Positions 26,215 to 33,581 of a stretch of DNA of 64,000 bases are shown one piece after another. The translations under genes were made by a program, and so were the position numbers. The notes beneath the pieces are model-generated. The model did no database searches. It saw nothing but the letters and a program-made list of their open reading frames with translations, and was not told the origin of the DNA. The stretch is from Streptomyces sp. BV286 (GTDB lineage: Bacteria; Actinomycetota; Actinomycetes; Streptomycetales; Streptomycetaceae): positions 1-64,000 of the forward strand of contig NZ_JAHRIB010000206.1 in NCBI RefSeq assembly GCF_019090165.1, read 5' to 3'. The first letter of the stretch is position 1. Each line of letters begins with the position of its first letter.

Positions 26215-28080
26215 TCAGTCAGCGGTGGAGCGGAGGAGCTCATGGACGGTGGCGCCCAGGCCGACGGTGTGCGCCGCCCTGCGCGTGAGGCCGGCCCGGG
26301 CGATGACGGCGTCCAGCTCCGCTGCGGTGCGAAGGCCGGATCCGTGGCAGACCAGGCCGATCAGGTCTTCCTCGCCGTCGTGCTCGTCGAGCCCGTCGGT
26401 GTCGAAGACCTCCTCGATCAGGAGCACCCGTCCGCCGGGGAGGAGGTTCTCTGCTGCCCGGCGCAGTGCGTGAGCGGCGTCGGCGTCGGCCAGGGTCTTG
26501 AAGGCGCGGCTGATGAGCACGGCGTCGGCTGCTGGGCTGGGCTCGAAGACGGACTGCTCCAGCACGCCGACCCGCGTGCGTTGCTGCTCGTCGGGAATCG
26601 TGGCGGGCAGGTCGCGGCGCAGCCAGTCGGCCTGGGCGGGCAGGGCGCAGATCGTCACGCGCAGGCTTTCGTGGGCTGCGACGTACTCACGGGCGTGGGC
26701 GCCGGCACCACCGGAGTGGATCACCAGGTGCTGGACTCCGGCGAGCAGGTCGGACGTGGAGATCGGTTCGGCCAGTGCGGGCTGGAACTTCGCCAGGCGC
26801 TCCAGGTGACGGTCCTCGTAGTCCTGCTCGGCTCGCACGTCGGTGAAGGTCTGGCCGGTGACCGAGGCATAGGCGGGCCGGCCGGTGCGAACCGACTCCG
26901 TGAGGCCGTGGATCCCGAGCATCTCGCGGCCTACCACCCCGGCGGAGTGCAGCCGGTCGGCGATGAACTCGAGAGTGAGGACGTCACCGACCGGCGTGAG
27001 GGCGTAGTGGCACGGTTCCGTCTCGGCCACCACGCCCAGGGTGTGCAGGTATCGCAGCAGCTTGCCCAGAGCGCGCTCGTCGGCGCCGGCCTTGGCGGCC
27101 AGCTCGGTCACGTCGGTCACGCCTCGGGAGAGCAGGTCGGGAACACCCAGCTCGACGGCGGTGCGGATCGCGATCGGCGCGACAAGCTCGGTCAGGTCGT
27201 GGAGCTTCTGGAACGGGGTGACCGTCCTGTCCGGGTCGGGTACCGCCCCGTCGGACTCCAGAGCGACGACCTCGGAGCGACGCCAGTAGCCCGCGAAGTC
27301 GATGTCCTCCTTGGGCACGCCACGGTCCTCGACCAGGTGCTGGCGGATGTCCCGGACGGCCTTGTGCTCGCCGGCCAGCCACACGAACGCCTGGCCGGAC
27401 CACCACTTCGCACTGCGGACGGCCTCGGTGAGCAGCGACACGGTCCCGGCCGTCGCCTCGCTGCGGACCAGCCACGTCACGTCGACCCCGGGCGGCTCGC
27501 GCAGCTTCTGGCGGTGGGCGTCCTCGGCGATCTCGATGAACACCTGCGCGCGGGCGTCGGGCGGGAGCTCGTCGAGCAGCCGGCCGATCGCGGGGAGTGC
27601 GGTGTCGTCGCCTGCCACGAGCAACCAGTCGGCGCCCGTCGGGAACGCCTTGGACGTGCTCGGGCCGCTGAGGTGGATCCGGTCTCCCGGCCGGGTGCGA
27701 CAAGCCCACGTCGTTCCCGCGCCCACCCCGTGCCGGACGAAGTCCACATCCAGCTCGCCGGTCTCGGGGTCCCACCGGCGGACCGTGTAGGCCCTCGACA
27801 GCGGTCGAGGATCCTTGGGCACGATCAACTTGGTCGCGCCCTGGACCGGGAGCACCGGACCCTGCTGACCTGGGTACGGGAAGTAGAGCACGAGGTCGTC
27901 GTCGAAGCCCGGGGACTCGAAGGCCCGCCGCACGAAGCCGTCCGCGGTGGTGAACGCACGCAACTGCTCGCCGCCCAGCGTGACCCGCCGCATTCCCGGG
28001 GTGATGTCGGCGGTCCGGACCACCTCGACTTCACGCAGGGTCGGCGGGCGCACGGTGAGTCGGCGCGAGGTCTTGGGCAT
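26215..28080 (-). CDS. Siderophore-interacting protein fused to an O-methyltransferase-like domain
   Basis: 621 residues. Residues 1-280 are a siderophore-interacting FAD reductase: RRVTLGGEQL, the FAD motif RPLSRAYTVR (92-101), LVAGDDTALPAIGRLL (about 154-169) and the C-terminal GYWRR (264-268). From about 288 a methyltransferase-type unit follows: a winged-helix dimerisation domain (VAPIAIRTAVELGVPDLLSR ... ALGKLLRYLHTLGVV) and a Rossmann part with a weakened SAM loop HSGGAGAHA (455-463). Where small-molecule O-methyltransferases have the catalytic His of LHDW, this protein has FKTLADADA, so activity is doubtful. First gene of the leftward operon, 3' of the iron box. Confidence 0.85.
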   Translation of the reverse strand: MPKTSRRLTVRPPTLREVEVVRTADITPGMRRVTLGGEQLRAFTTADGFVRRAFESPGFDDDLVLYFPYPGQQGPVLPVQGATKLIVPKDPRPLSRAYTVRRWDPETGELDVDFVRHGVGAGTTWACRTRPGDRIHLSGPSTSKAFPTGADWLLVAGDDTALPAIGRLLDELPPDARAQVFIEIAEDAHRQKLREPPGVDVTWLVRSEATAGTVSLLTEAVRSAKWWSGQAFVWLAGEHKAVRDIRQHLVEDRGVPKEDIDFAGYWRRSEVVALESDGAVPDPDRTVTPFQKLHDLTELVAPIAIRTAVELGVPDLLSRGVTDVTELAAKAGADERALGKLLRYLHTLGVVAETEPCHYALTPVGDVLTLEFIADRLHSAGVVGREMLGIHGLTESVRTGRPAYASVTGQTFTDVRAEQDYEDRHLERLAKFQPALAEPISTSDLLAGVQHLVIHSGGAGAHAREYVAAHESLRVTICALPAQADWLRRDLPATIPDEQQRTRVGVLEQSVFEPSPAADAVLISRAFKTLADADAAHALRRAAENLLPGGRVLLIEEVFDTDGLDEHDGEEDLIGLVCHGSGLRTAAELDAVIARAGLTRRAAHTVGLGATVHELLRSTAD

Positions 28081-28155
28081 GCGGGAGCCGACCTTTCCGG
28101 TCGCTTCGAGGGCAGGAGTCGCGCTCCGGCATCGGGAGGGCGCGCACTGCTAAAG

Positions 28156-28174
28156 TTAGGCAGACCTTACCTTC
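28156..28174. promoter_or_regulatory. Iron box (DmdR/IdeR-type operator) between divergent siderophore genes
   Basis: TTAGGCAGACCTTACCTTC. The half-sites TTAGG and CT-ACCT agree with the known DtxR-family consensus TTAGGTTAGGCTAACCTAA at about 11 of 19 positions, including the outer left half and the ACCT block. It lies 76 bp before the leftward fusion gene and 34 bp before the AraC gene, so one bound repressor could close both promoters when iron is plentiful. Confidence 0.75.
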
Positions 28175-28207
28175 AATGGTGTGCGCAGACTGCCGCATGG
28201 TTAGGAC

Positions 28208-29815
28208 ATGGTGGTTCCCTCATCGTTCGCCGCGGGCGTCGGCGACCCGCCGCCGATTCCGACCGCGCGGCTGGGTTCGGAAGATGCGCCCGTCCGACCG
28301 CTGTTGCTCTGGGTTCGCACCGGCGCGGCGCAGGTGCGCCTCGACAGCGGACCGGTGCTCCGCCTCAGGGCCGGCGAAGGCGCCTGGATTCCCGCGGATG
28401 GCTGGACAGAGCGGGCGATCATCACTGAGCCAGGCACTGTCGCCTTCCCGCTGTGGCCCCACGCCGGCATCGGCGCTCGGGGGCTGTCGGAACTGACGCG
28501 ATTCGACGTTCCCCGCGGCTGGCAGGACTGGTTGATCCAGCTCTTCAACCTGCAGGTCACCCCGTTCAGCGGCCGCGGCTACTCCCCCGAGACGATCGAG
28601 GAGCTCCTACGGCGTCCTGGCTCACGCCCGCCGGCACCCGTCGCGGCCGGGCGAAATCCGCACCCGGAAGGGCTCACCCCGCCGGCGATGCCGCGAGCGC
28701 TCGGCGCCAGAGCAGTCGCCGAGGAACTGATGCGCGACCCCGCGCTTGACCTCACGGTCGAGCAATGGGCTGCGCGGGTGCTCTCCAGCGCACGCACCCT
28801 CCGCCGCGACTTCCTCGCCGACACCGGGCTCACGTTCGAGCAGTGGCGGCTGCTCTGCCGACTCAGCGCCGCCGTGGAGTTCCTCGCCGCCGGTTACGAC
28901 GTGGACCAGGTGGCCGCCCGAGTGGGCTTCGCCAGCCGCAACGGCCTCACGCGGGCCTTCAAAGGACGGTTCGGACTGACCCCCCACGAGTTCGGCCGGA
29001 AGTTCTCCGCCCGACCCGCCGCCGGCGGGCTGACACAACGGGCAGCGGCGGCACGGCAGACCGACGACCTGATCCGGATGATGCGCAGGACGGACACTCC
29101 GGCCGCGCCCGAGATGCTGCCCGCGGCCAGCACGCCGTCGCACACCAACGACATCCACGTCCTCAGCTGGATGTACCGGGGCAGCGGGTACCTGGACATC
29201 GGCGACCGCCGCTACGAGCGGGAGCGAGGGGTGGCGACCTGGATCCCCGCCGACATGGAGCATGTCACCGGCCTCCGCGAGAACTCCGTCTCCCTGCCCC
29301 TGGGCAACGTGAGCACCGGCGACCTCCAACTGACAGAGCCGATGCAGGTGCGGTTCTCGCCTGCGTGGGACGACTACTTGATGTTCTGCTCGATCAGCGC
29401 CCGGTCCGGACTGCGTCCTGACGACCACAACCCCCGCCACATCCTCGACTTGTTCGCGGAACAGGTTGCCGCGCAGCGAGCGTTGTCGGTGCCGATGCCC
29501 ACGAACCCGCGCGCGCGTGCTGTCGCGATGGAGTGCTTGCGTCGCATCGGCGAGCCTGGCGGGACGCACAATGTCGATGTCGGTGCTGAGATCCACCGTG
29601 CCTTCCGTGACGAGACAGGTATGACACTGGGTCGTTGGCGCTATGCCGCCCGCATGCGCATCGCTCGTGACCTGCTCGCCGGGGGCGCGCCGCCCAGCGC
29701 CGTCGCGCGCCGGATCGGGTACGCCCACCTCCCCACATTCAGCGCCGCCTTCTCCCGCTTCCACGGACTGTCTCCGCGCGACTACCAGCAGCGCGAGCCT
29801 GAGCGGAACCAGTAG
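28208..29815 (+). CDS. Double-length AraC-family regulator (two sensor-HTH units in one chain)
   Basis: 535 residues. The first unit has a cupin-like part (AAQVRLDSGPVLRLRAGEGA, WIPADGW) and an AraC HTH (LTVEQWAARVLSSARTLRRD, FASRNGLTRAFKGRFGLTP). From about 300 the pattern repeats: GYLDIGDRRYERERGVATW then IPADMEH, and a second HTH (VDVGAEIHRAFRDETGMTLG, IGYAHLPTFSAAFSRFHGLS). A normal AraC protein is near 300 residues, so this is a tandem fusion. ATG 28208 or GTG 28211 could start; AGGA at 28204 fits the latter. Divergent from the siderophore operon across the iron box; probably its activator. Confidence 0.83.
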   Translation: MVVPSSFAAGVGDPPPIPTARLGSEDAPVRPLLLWVRTGAAQVRLDSGPVLRLRAGEGAWIPADGWTERAIITEPGTVAFPLWPHAGIGARGLSELTRFDVPRGWQDWLIQLFNLQVTPFSGRGYSPETIEELLRRPGSRPPAPVAAGRNPHPEGLTPPAMPRALGARAVAEELMRDPALDLTVEQWAARVLSSARTLRRDFLADTGLTFEQWRLLCRLSAAVEFLAAGYDVDQVAARVGFASRNGLTRAFKGRFGLTPHEFGRKFSARPAAGGLTQRAAAARQTDDLIRMMRRTDTPAAPEMLPAASTPSHTNDIHVLSWMYRGSGYLDIGDRRYERERGVATWIPADMEHVTGLRENSVSLPLGNVSTGDLQLTEPMQVRFSPAWDDYLMFCSISARSGLRPDDHNPRHILDLFAEQVAAQRALSVPMPTNPRARAVAMECLRRIGEPGGTHNVDVGAEIHRAFRDETGMTLGRWRYAARMRIARDLLAGGAPPSAVARRIGYAHLPTFSAAFSRFHGLSPRDYQQREPERNQ

Positions 29816-29944
29816 CACCGCTACTGTCCTGCAAAAGCGGCCCTCGCCGGGCAATGTAGGATGTTCGGCTCTGTTCCGTAGTGGGTGTGTCAATTTAACG
29901 GCAGCCTGGTAGCAGGGCGGTGACGCGCTTTCGGGGGCTGGGGT

Positions 29945-30238
29945 GTGCGGGCTGCGTACCCGTGCCATGGCCATCCGCAACCGTGCGCCGTCGCCGCGCA
30001 CGGCAACCTCTTCGCTCTGTCGGCGCTGCTCGACCAACTGGCGACGGCAGGCGTGCTCGCGTCCTGGCACTCGTGTCCGCACTCCGGAGATCTGCGATGG
30101 ACGCAGGCACTACGCTCAACTTCCGGGATCTGGCAGGTCGGCGTGGGCGAGCCCACTGCGGAACGCTGGCGATCCTCGCTGGTCGGGTCGCACGAGTCGT
30201 GTCAGGGGCGGGCAACCACGCCGAGGGCGTGCTGGTAG
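29945..30238 (+). CDS. Uncertain small open frame
   Basis: 97 codons from GTG. The middle NLFALSALLDQLATAGVLAS, SGDLRWTQALRS and VGVGEPTAERWRSSL has protein-like composition and could be a fragment of a real protein, but I recognise no family. The 3' end overlaps the macro-domain fragment on the opposite strand, so at least one of them is not intact. Confidence 0.3.
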   Translation: MRAAYPCHGHPQPCAVAAHGNLFALSALLDQLATAGVLASWHSCPHSGDLRWTQALRSTSGIWQVGVGEPTAERWRSSLVGSHESCQGRATTPRACW

Positions 30239-30750
30239 GCCAGTTCGTCGTCGTCCTCGAACACGGTGAAGACGACGCGGTCGAACCGGCCGGGATGCGC
30301 CGCGATCCAGGCATCGACAGTGCGCAGCGCGACCGGTGCGGCCTCCTCCTTGGGATGGCCGAAGACGCCGGTGCTCACGGCACAGAAGGCGAGAGTGCGG
30401 ATGGTCTCCACCTCGGCGGCGAGGTCCAGGCACGCCCGGTAGGAGGAGGCGAGCGCCTGTGCGTCGTGCGCGTGCGGGCGGCCCTGGACGACAGGGCCGA
30501 CGGTGTGCAGGACGTGCCGGGCCGGCAGGTGGTAGCCCCGGGTGATCTTGGCCGTACCGGTGGGTTCGGGGGCTCCCTGTGTCGTGAAGATCGTGTGGCA
30601 GTCTTCGCGCAGGTGGGGTCCGGCAACGCTGTGGAGGGCGTTGTCGATACAGAGATGCTGAGGGCGGAAGCAGCCGAGCAGATGACTGTTGGCGGCGTTG
30701 ACCACGGCGTCCGCAGCCAGGGTGGTGATGTCTCCCCGCCACAGCGTGGC
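30202..30750 (-). pseudogene. Zinc-type macro-domain ADP-ribose hydrolase lacking its N-terminus
   Basis: The frame carries TLWRGDITTLAADAVVNAAN, then HLLGCFRPQHLCIDNALHS, AKITRGYHLPARHVLHTVGP and AFCAVSTGVFGHPKEEAA: the ADP-ribose loop and the Cys/His zinc site of the macrodomain family linked to class M sirtuins. The family normally has about 80-100 further N-terminal residues. Here they are replaced at about 30750 by sequence from a LamG-domain gene, so the fragment has no start of its own except an internal ATG at 30705. Confidence 0.68.
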
Positions 30751-31316
30751 CTTGGCCGCGGACCGGAAGGCAGTGCCGTGGAACTCCTTTTCGACGGTGG
30801 GCAGTTCGAGCGCCGAGACGGCGGGCGTCCGGGTGTTCTGCTCGGTGGACGAGTTCCCGACGCGATCGCGGTCCGGAACGAGTCGCCGGTGGTGAACAGG
30901 TACCCGTTGCCGGTGCCGCTGGTGGCCGTGTTGCCGAAGCCGTAGAGGAAGTACGGCGTGGCCTGGGTGGCGTCGATCTGCACGTCCATCGAGACGGTGA
31001 TCGAGTTCATGCCGCTCATGATGTTGTCCGGCACCTTGACGCAGGTGCTGGACCCGTTGAACGTGAGCCCCTCACCGTTGCCCGACCAGCTCGCGGTGCC
31101 GTTGACGGTGCCGTTGCGTCCGTTGCCGGAGGCGTCCACCGCCACGGTGCCCGAGGTGGCGTCGAGTTTGTACCAGAGAGCCAGGCCGTCGGTGATCTCC
31201 GCCGCATGGGCGGGGGCCACCGGGCCGGCAAGGCCCATGAGGAGTGAGGCGACGGCCACGGCGGCCAGAGCGCCCGGCCGGAATCTCCGGAGGCCCTGAG
31301 TTCTCACGCTGTGCAT
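30751..31316 (-). pseudogene. Secreted LamG-domain protein, truncated and frameshifted
   Basis: ATG at 31316 starts a signal peptide (MHSVRTQGLRRFRPGALAAV, core VASLLMGLAGPVAPAHA). A LamG/concanavalin fold follows: GLALWYKLDATSGTVAVDAS, GNGRNGTVNGTASW, FLYGFGNTATSGTGNGYLFT. At SFRTAIASG the normal continuation NSSTEQNTR is in another frame (one base missing near 30855), and the sequence then joins the macro-domain fragment. It reads in the same direction as the GH43 gene 183 bp upstream and probably was its operon partner. Confidence 0.65.
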
Positions 31317-31351
31317 GGTTCACATCCCGTGAAGAAGACACGCCTGAGGAG

Positions 31352-31385
31352 GGGACGCGGCGCCTCGGCCGAGGCGCCGCGTCCC
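31352..31385. terminator. Perfect 34-bp palindrome downstream of the GH43 gene
   Basis: GGGACGCGGCGCCTCGG is followed directly by its reverse complement, 17 bp on each side with no mismatch. It lies between the GH43 stop (31499) and the LamG start (31316). As RNA it would be a very stable hairpin, so an (attenuating) terminator is likely; no T-run is present. Confidence 0.6.
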
Positions 31386-31498
31386 GCCGGAACAGATCTG
31401 GTGTCGCGTTGGGCTCGCAGGTGGGCTGCCGGCGGATTTCCCGCTCGGGGGCGGGCGGTGGGTGGGGCGTCGCCCGAGGGCGCCGGCAGCCCGTCGGA

Positions 31499-32929
31499 TC
31501 AGCTCGTCAGGCGGAAGGTGGCGTCGCCGCGTGCCGTGCTGGTGGTGATCGTTTCGAGCTTCAGCTGGAAGGCGTAGTGGCGGATGTAGCGGTCGGGGTG
31601 GTTGTACGACTGGAACGACGACCAGGTCGAGTCGGCGAGTCCGGCGACCTGCCGGAAGGTGGCGTCCTCGGCGAAGGCGGTGGTGCCGTCGTTGTGCACG
31701 AGCTGGAAGTCGGCTCCGTCGCTGCGCAGGTAGTAGTTGGGGAAGTTGACCGACTCGAAGGAGACGGTGCCGGTGCCCGTGAGGCCGGGGCGGGGCCTGA
31801 ACTGGGCGTCCTGGCTGGTGACGTTCTGGTCGATGCGTACGTCGAAGTTGGTGTGCCGCACGTAACGGTCCTGGAAGTTGAACGACTGCAGCCGCTTGGC
31901 CGGGGTGTTCGCCCAGCGGGCCTGGATGCGGGTGTCCTCGGCGGCCGTCAGGTTCAGGATCGAGCCGTGGCGCTTCTTGGTGCCGCCCATGGAGTAGGTG
32001 CCCGACGTCGGGAGGTGGTAGGTGCCGACGGTGGACGGGTTGGTCGTCGCGACCGGCATGTATCCCTTTCCGGCGGCGTACTGGTCGAGGTAGAGGGTCC
32101 ACTCGTTGCGGTCGCGGAACTTCATCCACATCGGGCCCTCGACCTGGGAGCCGGTGAGGCCGATGCCGGAGAGGTTGCCGATGGTGGTCCAGGTGCCGAG
32201 GATCGAGTTGCTGCCTTCGAGGGTGATCTGGCCGTCGCCGGAGGCCCGTACGTAGCGGTAGTTGCCGGTGCCGGAGGGGACCTCGACGATCTGGGTGTCG
32301 ATGATGCCCTGGGTGCCGGGGCGGTCGATGTAGACCTGCGGGGTCGTGATGGTGTGGAAGTCGGAGGTGCGGGCGTAATAGATGCGATGCTTCTGTACGC
32401 CGTTGAGGGTGGCGTTGGTCGCCCAGTACATGACGTAGTCGTCGGTGGCCGGGTCCCAGATCGCCTCCGGGGCCCAGGCGTTGCGCCCGTCAGGAATGGC
32501 GCCGGCGACATTGAGCAGCCACGGCTGGGACCAGGTGACCAGGTCGCTCGACTCCCACACCACGAGGTTGCGGCTGCCGTTGGACGTGGAGTCCGACCAC
32601 GACTGTCCGCAGCCGATGCACAGGTCGGTCGCGATGATCCAGTACTTGCTCCCGTCGGGAGAGCGGACCAGGGCGGGGTCACGCACACCTCGGGTGCCCA
32701 CCGTGGAACGCAGGGTCATCCCGCCGCCGTTGAGGTCGGACCAGTTCAGGCCGTCCGCGCTGTACGAGAAGTACATCTGCTGACCGGCCGCTCCCTCGCC
32801 GATGAAGTGCGTCATCAGATACCCCGGATCGGCGGCGGCGGCCCGCTGGGGTGTGGTCACGACCTGGGCGGTGAAGAGCAGGCAGGCGGCGACGAATACC
32901 GCCGCCAGCCGGGAGAGAACTGCGGGCAT
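31499..32929 (-). CDS. Secreted GH43 alpha-L-arabinofuranosidase with C-terminal AbfB (CBM42) domain
   Basis: 476 residues. Signal peptide MPAVLSRLAAVFVAACLLF ending near QRAAAA. A five-bladed beta-propeller follows: GTRGVRDPALVRSPDGSKYW (catalytic base region, R-D-P), NAWAPEAIWDPATDDYVMYW, and GSQVEGPMWMKFRD (probable acid Glu region, V-E-G-P). From about 330 the AbfB fold appears: RLQSFNFQDRYVRHTNFDVR, SFESVNFPNYYLRSDGADF and SFQSYNHPDRYIRHYAFQLK, three beta-trefoil repeats binding arabinofuranose chains. It acts outside the cell on arabinan or arabinoxylan. Transcribed away from the GH78 gene. Confidence 0.9.
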   Translation of the reverse strand: MPAVLSRLAAVFVAACLLFTAQVVTTPQRAAAADPGYLMTHFIGEGAAGQQMYFSYSADGLNWSDLNGGGMTLRSTVGTRGVRDPALVRSPDGSKYWIIATDLCIGCGQSWSDSTSNGSRNLVVWESSDLVTWSQPWLLNVAGAIPDGRNAWAPEAIWDPATDDYVMYWATNATLNGVQKHRIYYARTSDFHTITTPQVYIDRPGTQGIIDTQIVEVPSGTGNYRYVRASGDGQITLEGSNSILGTWTTIGNLSGIGLTGSQVEGPMWMKFRDRNEWTLYLDQYAAGKGYMPVATTNPSTVGTYHLPTSGTYSMGGTKKRHGSILNLTAAEDTRIQARWANTPAKRLQSFNFQDRYVRHTNFDVRIDQNVTSQDAQFRPRPGLTGTGTVSFESVNFPNYYLRSDGADFQLVHNDGTTAFAEDATFRQVAGLADSTWSSFQSYNHPDRYIRHYAFQLKLETITTSTARGDATFRLTS

Positions 32930-33219
32930 ATGCGTTCCTGTTCTTGGAGGAGGGCAGGGCAGAGCCGTGATCAGGTGCAGGTGAGGTGGAGGGTGAGGCC
33001 CGGCGTCCGTGCTGTTGAGGAGATATCGGCTCCGTGGGGTGGAACCTCGCGCGGTGCGCGGTCAGCGCCGAGGCGTCGCGGTTTTCGCGTGGGCGCGGCA
33101 GCGACCGGAACCCGTGATGGCGGGCCGGGTGACGAGACAGCGGTGGGGGCCGGCAGGGCTGTCACAGGAGTGCGACGGCGACGGATGCACAACATGGGCT
33201 GCCCTTCCTGACAGCCATG

Positions 33220-33235
33220 GTTCGAGAAATCGAAC
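33220..33235. promoter_or_regulatory. Inverted repeat upstream of GH43
   Basis: GTTCGA, spacer GAAA, TCGAAC: a perfect 6-bp inverted repeat about 290 bp before the GH43 start. Further GTTCG words at 33239 and 33251 extend the pattern. It could be an operator for a sugar-responsive regulator; none is encoded next to it. Confidence 0.35.
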
Positions 33236-33472
33236 GCCGTTCGCAAGTTCGTGCAGACATAAATGTCAGCTGAGAGTTCGTCAATGGAACCGGCCGGTAC
33301 GGTCTCCGATCTCCGGGACCTGACCGCTCGCCGCGGTGGAACCCTCGGCGCTCCACCCCCTTGAACTGCGCAGACCTCCCAACGCGACTTGGGCCGCTCG
33401 CGGGAATTCCGGCTGCACAGCCATTGACACGGAACCTGCACCGGGCTCAGGATCACGTCTGCAAACCATGAA

Positions 33473-33484
33473 TGAAACGATTCA
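33473..33484. promoter_or_regulatory. LacI-type operator candidate upstream of GH78
   Basis: TGAAACGATTCA differs by one base from the symmetric TGAAACGTTTCA typical of LacI-family operators with a central CG. It lies 98 bp before the rhamnosidase start. The regulator is not local; the only LacI gene in the window is 30 kb away at the right edge. Confidence 0.45.
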
Positions 33485-33581
33485 AAATTCTCGGAAGTGA
33501 CCATTCAGCCCTTCTCGCCCCCGGGCTGCCACCGCGTTTGCCGCCTTCTCCGCTCTCCGCACATCTCCTAGGAGTCCCGCG

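Noticed and set aside
25918-28428. 836-codon plus-strand frame across the siderophore genes
   Set aside because: Antisense shadow of the lipoprotein and the SIP fusion; composition typical of reverse-complemented high-GC coding DNA.
17542-29815. Siderophore biosynthetic gene cluster
   Set aside because: Transport, hydrolysis, reduction and regulation genes are present, but no NRPS, NIS synthetase or catechol synthesis gene was found in the window.
31244-33211. 655-codon plus-strand frame opposite GH43
   Set aside because: Antisense shadow; GH43 on the minus strand has a signal peptide, catalytic motifs and an AbfB domain.
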